In this document: positions 24,066-32,053 of the stretch, piece after piece | Layout of the letters: the number at the start of each line of letters is the position of its first letter | Numbering within the stretch: position 1 is the first letter of the stretch | NCBI RefSeq assembly: GCF_030009775.1 | Contig: NZ_JASCTH010000053.1 | Span: 1-32,163 of the forward strand | DNA: 32,163 bases | From: Actinoplanes sandaracinus | GTDB taxonomy: Bacteria; Actinomycetota; Actinomycetes; Mycobacteriales; Micromonosporaceae | Direction: 5' to 3' | Program-made: the position numbers and the translations under genes | The notes under the pieces: model-generated | Told to the model about the DNA's origin: nothing | Seen by the model: only the letters and a program-made list of their open reading frames with translations | The model's database searches: none

Positions 24066-24851
24066 CTATCCGAGCATGGCCATGACCTGGGTACGGGCGT
24101 GCACACCCAACTTCCGGTAGACCTGTTCCAGGTGCTTGTGCACGGTCCGCTCGCTCACCGACAGCCGGCGAGCGATGTCGCGGTCGCTCAGCCCCGCCAC
24201 CAGATGGGTGACGACCTGACGTTCGCGCGGGGTCAGCAGCCGCAGTCTTCCCGCGGCCTGCTGGAGCCGGTCGGTGTGACGGCCGGCCGCGTGCAGGGCG
24301 CCGTGCAGCCGGGCGATCTCCGCCCGGTACCGCAGGGTGGGGGCGAGCTGGGCCGCCAGCAGGCGCGCGACCGTGCGATCCCGGTCGGTGAACCCGCGCC
24401 GTGACCGGTTGAAGGCCAGCAGGGTGCCGTGCCGCCGGTTCAGCTGAACGATGCAGAGCAGTTGATCGCGGGTGCCGCGGGCGTGGAAGAAGTCGGCGTA
24501 CAGCGGCAGACGCCGCAATTCGCGCGAGCTGATGACGTCCGACCAGGAGAGGGGCTCGCGGGGCCGCAGGCGGCCGTCGCGGAACGCCGCGAAGCCCGGG
24601 TGCTGGGTGAAGACCTGATGGAACGACGGGACACCGATGAGGTTCGACTCGCTCGGGACGGTGGTGGAGTGCAGCAGCCGCGCCTCGACCTGATCCACCC
24701 TGACCCAGGACGCGGCCTCGCCGCCCAGCAGGGCGCCCATTCCGGCGAGGAGCGGCGCGGGCAGTTCGCCGGGCTGTTCCGGCGCGCAGTCGTGGAACGC
24801 CGTGGACAGGTCCAGCAGCCGGCGCAGATCCGCGTTGGTAGGCGAATTCAT
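24066..24851 (-). CDS. LuxR-family transcriptional regulator
   Basis: The 261-residue protein ends with a complete LuxR/FixJ helix-turn-helix (LTPRERQVVTHLVAGLSDRD, then IARRLSVSERTVHKHLEQVY). Residues about 5-190 resemble a GAF-like sensory domain, including the strand pair QLLCIVQLNRRHGTLLAFNR. There is no receiver domain, so it probably responds to a small ligand or partner protein. It ends 13 bases before the coiled-coil gene, suggesting co-transcription. It lies downstream of the small secreted protein gene, separated by a hairpin. Confidence 0.88.
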   Translation of the reverse strand: MNSPTNADLRRLLDLSTAFHDCAPEQPGELPAPLLAGMGALLGGEAASWVRVDQVEARLLHSTTVPSESNLIGVPSFHQVFTQHPGFAAFRDGRLRPREPLSWSDVISSRELRRLPLYADFFHARGTRDQLLCIVQLNRRHGTLLAFNRSRRGFTDRDRTVARLLAAQLAPTLRYRAEIARLHGALHAAGRHTDRLQQAAGRLRLLTPRERQVVTHLVAGLSDRDIARRLSVSERTVHKHLEQVYRKLGVHARTQVMAMLG

Positions 24852-24927
24852 GCGGCCATCGGACCGCGCGAAGGCCGGCGGCGCAGTCCTCTACGTGACT
24901 GAGCGGCGGTTGTGTCGCCCATGTGAC

Positions 24928-24962
24928 GTGCCGTCCGCCGCCGGTGGGGCAGCGGACGGCAC
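24928..24962 (-). terminator. Terminator hairpin after the small secreted protein gene
   Basis: GTGCCGTCCGC (24928-24938) and GCGGACGGCAC (24952-24962) form a perfect 11-bp stem with a 13-base loop. It starts 19 bases after the stop of the gene at 24982-25257 and probably ends that two-gene transcript before the LuxR gene. Confidence 0.6.
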
Positions 24963-24981
24963 ACCGGTCAGGCCCTGCCGG

Positions 24982-25257
24982 TCACCACCAGGTCCACAGT
25001 TCGTACCTGGCGCCGTCGTTCCGCAGGAAGCACTCGGCCCAGATGCCCACCTCACGGAAGTCATCGCGAGCGGTCACGCACTTGTCGAACGAGAAGTACG
25101 TGTTGACGTAGTGCCACTGTGCTTCCGGCGCCACCGACACCGAGGCGGTCTCCGGGCGCTGCGCCGGGTCGTGGCCCGCCGCGGCGGCCGGAGCGCCGGC
25201 CAGGGCAAGCGACAGCACGCCGGCCGTGAGGACGGCCGTTGCCTTGGCTGCACGCAT
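24982..25257 (-). CDS. Small secreted protein
   Basis: The 91-residue product starts at ATG 25257 (MRAAKATAVLTAGVLSLALA) with a signal peptide ending near APAAAA. The mature part is about 64 residues. It contains two Cys (DKCVTARDD and WAECFLRN) that could form one disulfide, and ends in the aromatic RYELWTWW. I do not recognise a family. It begins six bases after the stop of the preceding gene, so the two are almost certainly one transcript. Its role could be partner, immunity or target-binding protein for the upstream peptide, which is inference from position. Confidence 0.72.
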   Translation of the reverse strand: MRAAKATAVLTAGVLSLALAGAPAAAAGHDPAQRPETASVSVAPEAQWHYVNTYFSFDKCVTARDDFREVGIWAECFLRNDGARYELWTWW

Positions 25258-25262
25258 GGCCG

Positions 25263-25637
25263 TCACCACCCGAATCCGATGCTGGCGCAGAAACCGAACG
25301 CGCAGAAGCTGAAGACGCACCAGAAGTCATTGTCGATGTCGACGACCTTCACCTCCACGTCGTCCGAGGAGCGCGCGGCGCTCTCGCCGAGTGTGAGCAG
25401 CGCGCCGCGGTCCATCCGCTGCACAGCCTCGTTGAACTCGCGGGCGTAGTCCGGCGAATCGACGATGCGCCGCAACAGGGCGGTGCGGGCCGCCTCCAGC
25501 AGGGTGCGGGTCTCGGCCGGCACCCGAATCGGGTTGACCGGGCCCTTCGTCTTCTGACTGGTGAAGTCGGCCGGAACGTTGAGCAGATTGCGGGCCAGCC
25601 GCCGCAGACCCTCCGGGTCCAATGGTTGCTCGGGCAC
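25263..25637 (-). CDS. Small protein with CX4CX4C aromatic tail (possible RiPP-like precursor)
   Basis: The 124-residue product starts at GTG 25637 (MPEQPLDPEGLRRLARNLLN) with GGGAG eight bases upstream; a GTG at 25700 is an alternative. Residues 1-105 are soluble, helical and charged, ending acidic (VEVKVVDIDND). The last 19 residues change abruptly to WCVFSFCAFGFCASIGFGW, with Cys107, Cys112 and Cys117 evenly five apart between aromatic residues. A long polar leader with a short Cys-rich hydrophobic C-terminus is how many ribosomal peptide precursors look. No radical-SAM, LanM, YcaO, protease or transporter gene is in the window. It could instead be a membrane-inserting or metal-binding tail. 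It is the first gene of a two-gene unit. Confidence 0.7.
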   Translation of the reverse strand: MPEQPLDPEGLRRLARNLLNVPADFTSQKTKGPVNPIRVPAETRTLLEAARTALLRRIVDSPDYAREFNEAVQRMDRGALLTLGESAARSSDDVEVKVVDIDNDFWCVFSFCAFGFCASIGFGW

Positions 25638-25730
25638 TTCCTCTTCTCCCTCGTGAGATCGAACCGGCGCCCTCTGCCGGGCGGCCGGACTTGTACTCAC
25701 GAGGCTGCTCGCGGGCGCGGCGCGGCGGTA

Positions 25731-25746
25731 TTCGCAATACTGCGAA
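25731..25746. promoter_or_regulatory. Inverted repeat upstream of the CX4CX4C peptide gene
   Basis: TTCGCA and TGCGAA flank ATAC, giving a perfect 6-bp inverted repeat with a 4-base spacer. It lies 94-109 bases upstream of the GTG at 25637, in the gap after the ThDP enzyme. It is a plausible regulator site, but no clear -10/-35 pair is visible. Confidence 0.35.
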
Positions 25747-25799
25747 GCCGGCGGCCTACGGCCGGAGTGTGAAGAGGGCGGCGACGGCCACCGTCGGTG

Positions 25800-27470
25800 T
25801 CAGCGGAACGCCTCCTCCAGCCACCAGGACGGGCGTCCGGTGGTGACCTTCGCGTCGATGACCATCGGGGTGTCCCGGGGGCCGGCCAGCCACGCCCGGA
25901 CCGGGCCCAGGTCTTCGGGCCCGCGCACGGTGACCGCCGCGCAGCCGTGGCCCCGGGCGATCGCGGCGAGATCCGTCTGCGGAAAGGTCACCGTGGACAG
26001 CGGGTGCCCGGACGGGCCGAAATGGTGCACCTCCGCGCCGTACGCCTCGTCGTTGTAGATCACGATGAGCGTGCCGGGACTCACGCGGCGAATGGTGTCC
26101 AGTTCGGCGATGCCCATCAGGAAGCCACCGTCGCCGCACGCCGCCACCGCCAGCCGGCCGGGGCTCGCGAGCGCGGCGCCCAGGGCGCTGGCCAGACCCA
26201 GCCCGACCGCCTGGAACGCCTGGGTGAAACAGAAGCCCTGATGATCAGGAACGGACAGGAACATCGACGGGTAGCCCATGAAGTTGCCCGAGTCGACCGC
26301 TACCACCCGCTGCGCCGGCAGCAGATCGTCCAGGGCGATGCTCAGGGTGCGCGGGTCGATGCGGGTGTCGTCGCCGTCGCCGTCGTCGGAGTAGGCGACG
26401 TCGCGCCAGCGGCCCCGGTCGCGCAGTTTCGCGCGGACCCCGTCGGTCCGCGCGCCCGTGTCGGCGCCGGTGCCGCCGGCCGTGAGGGCGGCGGTGACGG
26501 CGACCGCGGTGAGCCGCACATCGCCGCAGATGCCCAGGTCGACGCGGTGCTGGGCGCCGAGGGCGGACGCCTCGAGGTCGACCTGTGCCACGGCCGCCTC
26601 GGGGGCGATCAACCGGCCGTGCCGGCTCGTCCACATGTTCAGCGAGGCGCCCCAGGCGATCACCACGTCCGCGGCGCGGATCAGCTCGGCGGCCAGCGGG
26701 GTGGCGAAACCGCCGGAAACGTCCAGGTTCCAGTCGCTGCCAGCGAACAGGCCCTTGGCCGCGGCCGACGTCGCCAGGAGCGCGCCGCACGCCTCCGCCA
26801 GTTCGATGAGCTCCGCGCGGGCCGCCAGCGCGCCGCGGCCGGCGATGAACACCGGCCGCTCCGCGCCCTTCAGCAGATGAGCCAGAGCGGTCACGGCGTC
26901 GTCGGAGGCGCGCGGCGGCTGCACCGCCGGCGCTGGCGGTAGATCGGCCGGCTCGGCGATCGCGGCCTGCACGTCCACCGGCAGATGGAGCACGACGGTG
27001 CGCCTCTCGCCCACCGCGGTCCGCCACGCGCGGGCGGTGTCGGCGACGGCCGTCGCCGGGCCGTGCACCCGCTCGGCGACCGCACCGACCGCGCGGGCCA
27101 GCGCGTCCTGGTCGACGCGGACGTTCGAGCGCGGCGCGGCCGCCGGCTCGGCCGCCAGAACGATCATCGGGGTACGGCTCTTCGCCGCCTCCGCGATGCC
27201 GGTCATCGCATTGGTCAGGCCACCACCCTGATGCACCGTGACCACCCCGGGCTTGCCGCTGACCCTTGCGTAGGCGTCGGCCGCGGTGGCCGCGCCACCC
27301 TCGTGCCGGGTGGCCACGAACCGCGCCCCGTGCGCGACCAGAGCATTGGTGACGTGGAAGTTTCCCCTGCCCACGACCCCGAACACCAGGTCCGCGCCGA
27401 GATTGGCGAGCGTTTCACCGACCACGTCGGCGACGGTCCGGTCGCTCACCTGACGGCTCGTTCGCTCCAC
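25800..27470 (-). CDS. Thiamine-diphosphate-dependent enzyme (acetolactate synthase/benzoylformate decarboxylase-like)
   Basis: The 556-residue product has the three-domain ThDP layout. The N-terminal Pyr domain contains catalytic Glu57 in ATRHEGGAATAADAYARV. The central domain (about 190-330) has KGAERPVFIAGRGALAARAE. The C-terminal PP domain has the cofactor motif GDGGF (446-450) ending at Asn473 (VIYNDEAYGAE). Such enzymes decarboxylate or ligate 2-oxo acids. Without a small regulatory subunit it is probably not biosynthetic acetolactate synthase. I chose GTG 27470 (MERTSRQVSDRTVADV), which gives the usual family length; there is no strong ribosome binding site, and a GTG near 27570 preceded by GAAGG would add about 33 unusual residues. 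It is divergent from the LacI gene, so they may form a regulated pair. Confidence 0.85.
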   Translation of the reverse strand: MERTSRQVSDRTVADVVGETLANLGADLVFGVVGRGNFHVTNALVAHGARFVATRHEGGAATAADAYARVSGKPGVVTVHQGGGLTNAMTGIAEAAKSRTPMIVLAAEPAAAPRSNVRVDQDALARAVGAVAERVHGPATAVADTARAWRTAVGERRTVVLHLPVDVQAAIAEPADLPPAPAVQPPRASDDAVTALAHLLKGAERPVFIAGRGALAARAELIELAEACGALLATSAAAKGLFAGSDWNLDVSGGFATPLAAELIRAADVVIAWGASLNMWTSRHGRLIAPEAAVAQVDLEASALGAQHRVDLGICGDVRLTAVAVTAALTAGGTGADTGARTDGVRAKLRDRGRWRDVAYSDDGDGDDTRIDPRTLSIALDDLLPAQRVVAVDSGNFMGYPSMFLSVPDHQGFCFTQAFQAVGLGLASALGAALASPGRLAVAACGDGGFLMGIAELDTIRRVSPGTLIVIYNDEAYGAEVHHFGPSGHPLSTVTFPQTDLAAIARGHGCAAVTVRGPEDLGPVRAWLAGPRDTPMVIDAKVTTGRPSWWLEEAFR

Positions 27471-27926
27471 CCGTACGCCAGGATCGGGGTTGGCGCCGGT
27501 GTGGTCGGCGGGTGAGTGGTGCACAGGGGTCTCGCCGGCGCGGACGTGCGGAGCACGGGTTGCCTTCACAGGGCCTTCAGAACGCTCATCGGCATCTCCA
27601 CACGGGCGAGGTCGTCGGGGACGGATCCGAGCGTACGGCCGCGTCCCGTCATTCGGTGAGCGTCGAACCGTGTTACGACCCGCGCGGGTGGTCCGCTGTC
27701 GTGACCACGACAGAGGCGCCTCGATGTCGGTCGATGACATGATGGGGTCCGTGCCGCCGCCCGCCGACGCAATCCGCCCCGATGAGCCGCTGGAGTCCGC
27801 GTTGAAATCCGGTCCTACGAGTCTCCGCTGCCACCGTCCAGCATGGCCGGGCGCTCGATCCGCCGGGCGCCGGGAGGTTCCGGGGGCGCTCACCCGGCCG
27901 GGAGCGGCGCGCGTCAGGCGACACCG
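27471..27926. other. Divergent intergenic region between the ThDP enzyme and LacI genes
   Basis: This 456-base stretch should hold both promoters. Open frames cross it on both strands but lack recognisable protein features. Apart from the inverted repeat at 27696-27713 I see no clear signal. A nine-codon ORF (MPMSVLKAL) reads on the minus strand at 27568-27597, just ahead of the possible upstream start of the enzyme, and may be chance. Confidence 0.5.
27696..27713. promoter_or_regulatory. Candidate operator in the ThDP-enzyme/LacI gap
   Basis: CTGTCGTG and CACGACAG are perfect 8-bp arms around AC. The site sits near the middle of the divergent region, where an autoregulating LacI-family protein would be expected to bind. 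It lacks the central CG common in this family and differs from the palindrome at 15727. Confidence 0.45.
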
Positions 27927-28925
27927 ATGACCGAGGCCGCCCGCCGGGACCGCCTGCCGGGCGGCGTCTCGATGGCCGATGTGGCGCGGCGCGCCGGAGT
28001 CTCCTCGCAGACCGTCTCCCGGGTCTCCACCGGTCACCCCGGCGTCGCCGCGTCGACACGCCGGCAAGTTCTCGACGCCATGCACGATCTCGGGTACCGG
28101 CCGAACATCGCGGCTCGCGCGCTCAGACGCGGCAGGTTCCACGCCATCGGTGTCGTCATGCCCACGCTCACCACCTTCGCCAACAGCCGCACGGCCGAGG
28201 CGATCGCGGAGGAGGCGGCGCTGGAGGGATACTCCGTCACCTTGATCCCGGTGGCGGCGGCCACGCTCGACGAGCTCGCGGTCGACGGCATCGTCATCAT
28301 GGACGCGCCCCGCTTCGACGCCGCGAACCTCACGCTGCCGCGGGGAACGCGGGTGGTGTCCGTCGGGTCCCGCAGCGACGCCGACTACCCCGTCATCGAC
28401 ACGGATCAGCGTGGCGGGGCCACGCAGGCGGTCCGCCATCTGCTGGACCTCGGCCACCGGACGGTGTGGCACGTGACCGGCCCGGCCGAGTCGTACGCCG
28501 GCGAACTTCGCACCCGGGCCTGGCGGGACGTGATGAGAGAGGCCGGCATCATGCCGCCGCCCGCCGAACGCGGCGACTGGTCGACGCTGTCCGGTTACCA
28601 GGCCGGCCGGCGCCTCGCGGACGAGCCGGGCTGCACGGCCGTCTTCGCCGCCAACGACCAGATGGCGCTGGGCGTGCTGCGGGCGCTGCACGAACGCGGC
28701 CGGCGAGTGCCGCACGACGTGAGCGTCGTCGGTTTCGACGACATCCCCGACGCCGCCGCGTTCCTGCCACCGCTCACGACGATGCATCAGAACTTCTCCG
28801 AGGTCGGCAGGCGCTGTGTGGAACTGTTGCTCGGCGACATCCGGGGTGGCCCGTCCGGGCCGGGCACCGTGCTGGTCGCTCCTTCTCTGGTCCGGCGGGC
28901 GAGCACCGCGCCGCCACCCCGATAG
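27927..28925 (+). CDS. LacI-family transcriptional regulator
   Basis: The 332-residue protein starts at ATG 27927. Its N-terminal helix-turn-helix reads VSMADVARRAGVSSQTVSRV, with the hinge helix near RRQVLDAMHDLGYRPNIAAR. A periplasmic-binding-protein-like effector domain (about 70-325) follows, with AIGVVMPTLTTFANSRTAEA, TAVFAANDQMALGVLRALHE and VVGFDDIPDAAAFLPPLTT. LacI regulators usually bind sugars or related metabolites and repress nearby catabolic genes. The immediate candidate target is the divergent ThDP enzyme. The glycosidase cluster 9-12 kb away, with its own LacI-type palindrome, is a second. Confidence 0.92.
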   Translation: MTEAARRDRLPGGVSMADVARRAGVSSQTVSRVSTGHPGVAASTRRQVLDAMHDLGYRPNIAARALRRGRFHAIGVVMPTLTTFANSRTAEAIAEEAALEGYSVTLIPVAAATLDELAVDGIVIMDAPRFDAANLTLPRGTRVVSVGSRSDADYPVIDTDQRGGATQAVRHLLDLGHRTVWHVTGPAESYAGELRTRAWRDVMREAGIMPPPAERGDWSTLSGYQAGRRLADEPGCTAVFAANDQMALGVLRALHERGRRVPHDVSVVGFDDIPDAAAFLPPLTTMHQNFSEVGRRCVELLLGDIRGGPSGPGTVLVAPSLVRRASTAPPPR

Positions 28926-29056
28926 GCCCGTCCGGCCGCGCGGTGGCCACGTGACGTGGCCCCGGAAACAGATCTCACGGCTGAGCGCCGAAGCGCATGC
29001 TGAAGCTGGTCCCTGCGTATTCCGGCCTCACTCTGTCGGAGCGTAGGACAGAATCC

Positions 29057-29066
29057 TTTCCGGAAA
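29057..29066. promoter_or_regulatory. Short palindrome upstream of the histidine kinase
   Basis: TTTCCGGAAA is a 10-bp palindrome about 100 bases before the kinase start, in the AT-richer intergenic stretch 28926-29165. It may be a regulator site. Ten bases can arise by chance. Confidence 0.2.
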
Positions 29067-29165
29067 TCGCCGCGTCATACTTGCTCATAACGGATCCAAT
29101 CTGGATGATCTTCCATCAATCAGGCGAGAACTACACTCTTGTCGCGTTAACGAAGACGGCGAGTC

Positions 29166-31673
29166 ATGGCATTTCTCAACGAGGCAGTTCTCAGTGACCC
29201 GGAGCGGTTGGCGGCGGTAGCGCGTGCCCGCCGTGTCCTGCCTGCCCAGGCGATCCCGTTGGATGCGATCGCCCAGATGGCGGCTCGTCTGACCAGCGCG
29301 CCGATAGCGACGGTGACCCTGGTGGACGACCAGGAGGAGTACTTCGTCGGCGTCCACGGGCTTCCCGAGCCGTTCCGGGAGCCGCGGCGGGCCCCGCTGG
29401 CGTACTCGCTGTGCAAATACGTCGTCAGCCAGGACCACCCGATATCGTCCGGCGATATGCGGCGCGACTCCGCCGAGTTGTGCGAGCACCTGTTGACCAC
29501 CGAGTTCGGCGTCCGGGCCTTCCTCGCCGTGCCGGTGCGCGACAACGCGGGCCGGCCGGTGGGTTCGCTGACGGTCGTCGACACCGTCGTCCGGCAGTGG
29601 AACGACGACCAGCTCACCGCCCTGCTGGAGATCGCCGAGGTGCTGCGGCCGCCCCCCACCGCGGCGACCACACCCGGCGTCGAGGGACTCGACAGCGCGG
29701 CCCTGCTGGACAGCGTGCAGGAAGCGTTCCTGGCGGTGAACCCCGACGGGGTGGTCGTCGGCTTCAACCGCGCCGCCCGGGACCTGCTCGGCTTCACCGC
29801 CGCCGAGGTCTGTGGCCGGCCCCTGCAGGACCAGTTGCTGCCCGATTACGACGGCCAGCCGATCAGCGCGGCCATCGACCGGCTGTTCGCCGCGGCCCCG
29901 GACCGACCGGTCACCCGGCAGGTCAACCTGTGTCACCGCGACGGCCACCGCCTGCCGGCGAACGTCTCCCTATCGGTGGTACGGGGCGCCTCCGGTGCCC
30001 TGGCCTGCGCTTTCCTCACCGATCTGTCGGCACAGGCGGCCGCCGAGGCCACTGCCGAACGCCACCAGAACTTCCTGGCCGCCCTGCTGGAGAGCCTCGA
30101 CGTCGGGGTGATCGCCTGCGACACCACGGGCCGCGTCGTGGTGATGAACAAGGCGATCCGAAAGGTGCGGGGCCTGCCGCTGGACGGCGACATCCCGGAG
30201 GATCTGCCCGCGTCCGCGGCGAACGCGCTGCTCGACACCGACCTGCGGCCGCTGCCCTGGGAGCGGACGCCGCTGATGCGGGCCTGGCACGGCGAACACG
30301 TCGAGGGCGCGGACGTGGTCGTTCGCCGTCCGGGTCACCGGCTGCGCACGTTCGCCTGCACCGCACAACTGATCACCGGCAACGGCGGCCAGCGCCTCGG
30401 TGCGGTCGCGGTCGCTCACGAAGTCACCAGTCTGCGCCGTACCGAGCGGTTCCGGGCCTGCCACCGCGCTGTCGATGAGGCCCTGAAAGCCGCCCGGTCA
30501 GCGACCGAGGCGGCCCCTGCCATCCTCGAAGCGGTCACCACCGCGCTGAACTGGCCGTGTGCCGAGCTGTTCCTGATCGACGAACTGACCGACACCCTCC
30601 GCCCGGTCGGGCACTGGCACACGACGGGCATCGACCCCGACGGGTTCTTCGGCCACACCCCCCGATACGGCACCGGCATCACCGGCCGCGTCTGGGCGAC
30701 CGGCCAGGCGATGTGGGTGCCCGATATCGCCCACAGCCCGCAACTGACCAGCGCCTACGAGGAGTCCCGCGTCGAGGTCTGCGTGCGCAACGGCATCCGC
30801 ACGGTGCTCGCGGTCCCGGTCCGCGACGGTGGCACCCTGCTCGGGGTCCTCACCTGTTACGCCGATGCCCCGGAACGGCACGAGGATCTGCTCACCGTCC
30901 TGCTCGACGGTGTCGCCGCACAGATCGGCGTCTACGTCGCGCTGCGCCACGCCGAGGAACTCGCCCGGCAACTCACCCGCGCCCAGGACGACTTCATCGC
31001 CCTCGTCGGTCACGAGATGCGTACGCCACTGACCTCGATCGCGGCCAACGCCGGCATCCTCGCCGAAGACAGCGACAGCCTGGACGACGACCACCGGCAG
31101 ATGGTGCAGACCATCGCCCGCAACACCGGGCTGCTGCAGAAGATCGTCGAGACCCTGCTCGACCTGGCCGGCCTGGAGTCCGGGCACGTGGCCCTGACCA
31201 CCGAGGTGTTCGACCTGGTCGAGACCGTTACCGCGGCAATCGCCGCCGCACAGCCCCACGCCGCCGACACCGGCGTGCGACTATGCGCCGAGTTGCCTTC
31301 CCGGGCGCTTCTGCGCGGCGACGCCCCGCGGTTGCGGCAGGTCCTCGACGACCTGCTGTCCAACGCGGTCAAATACAGCCCGTCCGGCGGTGACGTGCAC
31401 GTCAGCCTGACCCTCGACGACGACACCGTGCAGGTGTGTGTCGCCGACACCGGCATCGGCACACCCACGACGGAACGCGCCCGGGTCTTCGACCGTTTCT
31501 TCCGCGGCAGCAACGTGCGCCACCACGGCACCACCGGCAGCGGCCTCGGGCTCAGCCTCGCCCGGACCATCATCGCGTTGCATCAGGGCACCATCCGCCT
31601 CACCGACAACGAGCCGACCGGCACCGTCGTCTGCGTACGACTTCCGGTCGGCGACGTGCCGACCTCGGCATAG
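29166..31673 (+). CDS. Multi-sensor (GAF-PAS-PAS-GAF) cytoplasmic histidine kinase
   Basis: The 835-residue protein has no membrane segment. A GAF domain (about 30-160) starts PLDAIAQMAARLTSAPIATV. A PAS domain (about 180-290) contains VQEAFLAVNPDGVVVGFNRA, and a second PAS-like domain (about 300-425) contains ESLDVGVIACDTTGRVVVMN. A second GAF domain spans about 445-595. The HisKA helix has the phosphoacceptor His616 in VGHEMRTPLTSIAANAG. The ATPase domain shows the N box with Asn733 (LLSNAVKYSPSGG), G1 DTGIGT, F box FDRFFRGSN and G2 GSGLGLSLA. It autophosphorylates and passes phosphate to a response regulator. None is adjacent, so it is an orphan kinase. The ligands of the GAF/PAS domains are not evident. 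Confidence 0.92.
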   Translation: MAFLNEAVLSDPERLAAVARARRVLPAQAIPLDAIAQMAARLTSAPIATVTLVDDQEEYFVGVHGLPEPFREPRRAPLAYSLCKYVVSQDHPISSGDMRRDSAELCEHLLTTEFGVRAFLAVPVRDNAGRPVGSLTVVDTVVRQWNDDQLTALLEIAEVLRPPPTAATTPGVEGLDSAALLDSVQEAFLAVNPDGVVVGFNRAARDLLGFTAAEVCGRPLQDQLLPDYDGQPISAAIDRLFAAAPDRPVTRQVNLCHRDGHRLPANVSLSVVRGASGALACAFLTDLSAQAAAEATAERHQNFLAALLESLDVGVIACDTTGRVVVMNKAIRKVRGLPLDGDIPEDLPASAANALLDTDLRPLPWERTPLMRAWHGEHVEGADVVVRRPGHRLRTFACTAQLITGNGGQRLGAVAVAHEVTSLRRTERFRACHRAVDEALKAARSATEAAPAILEAVTTALNWPCAELFLIDELTDTLRPVGHWHTTGIDPDGFFGHTPRYGTGITGRVWATGQAMWVPDIAHSPQLTSAYEESRVEVCVRNGIRTVLAVPVRDGGTLLGVLTCYADAPERHEDLLTVLLDGVAAQIGVYVALRHAEELARQLTRAQDDFIALVGHEMRTPLTSIAANAGILAEDSDSLDDDHRQMVQTIARNTGLLQKIVETLLDLAGLESGHVALTTEVFDLVETVTAAIAAAQPHAADTGVRLCAELPSRALLRGDAPRLRQVLDDLLSNAVKYSPSGGDVHVSLTLDDDTVQVCVADTGIGTPTTERARVFDRFFRGSNVRHHGTTGSGLGLSLARTIIALHQGTIRLTDNEPTGTVVCVRLPVGDVPTSA

Positions 31674-31770
31674 CCGATCGCCGGGGCAGCCGGGTCCCAC
31701 AACGACACCGCGGGGGTGCCCGAACAGCGCCCGGCAGGCCCGGCCTGGCCGGCCCTGCTACAACGGGCGT

Positions 31771-31981
31771 ATGGAGATGGACGTCTACGGCCAGCACGAA
31801 CGAGACGCCGACGAGTACCTGGCCGCCCACGGCCTGCGCATCGCCCCGGACGAAGCAGTACCTCACGGCGCTGGGCACCGATGAGGCCCAGGAGATCCTC
31901 GCCGACATCGCCGAGTTGGAGGAGTCCTACGACGCCGAAAGCTACGCCGCTGACCTCGACGACTGGTACCGGACCGCCTGA
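31771..31981 (+). pseudogene. Small hypothetical gene interrupted by a +1 frameshift
   Basis: ATG 31771 opens a frame encoding MEMDVYGQHERDADEYLAAH GLRIAPDE, which runs out of sense after about 31854. The continuation is in the next frame: KQYLTALGTDEAQEILADIA and ELEESYDAESYAADLDDWYR up to TGA 31979-31981. Dropping one base near 31851-31854 would give an acidic helical protein of about 69 residues without a known domain. It could be a recent pseudogene or a sequencing error. Both halves are G/C-rich at third positions. Confidence 0.55.
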
Positions 31982-32053
31982 CCACGCGCAGCGACCGGCT
32001 CGGCGCGCTCGTGCGGCCCTCGCGGGCCCGTCGTTTCCGGCCGGTGACCGGGG

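Noticed and set aside
25263..25637. Lanthipeptide or cinnamycin-type precursor
   Set aside because: The tail has only two Ser and no Thr to pair with three Cys, and no LanM/LanB/LanC gene is in the window. A broader RiPP-like label is kept instead.
25800..28787. One 995-residue minus-strand protein spanning the ThDP enzyme and the LacI gene
   Set aside because: Only the 3' part up to about 27470 has ThDP-enzyme features. The upstream part is the reverse strand of the LacI gene and its promoter region, held open by high GC content.
29166..31673. Two-component pair with an adjacent response regulator
   Set aside because: The neighbouring genes are a LacI regulator and a small frameshifted acidic protein. 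Neither has a receiver domain.
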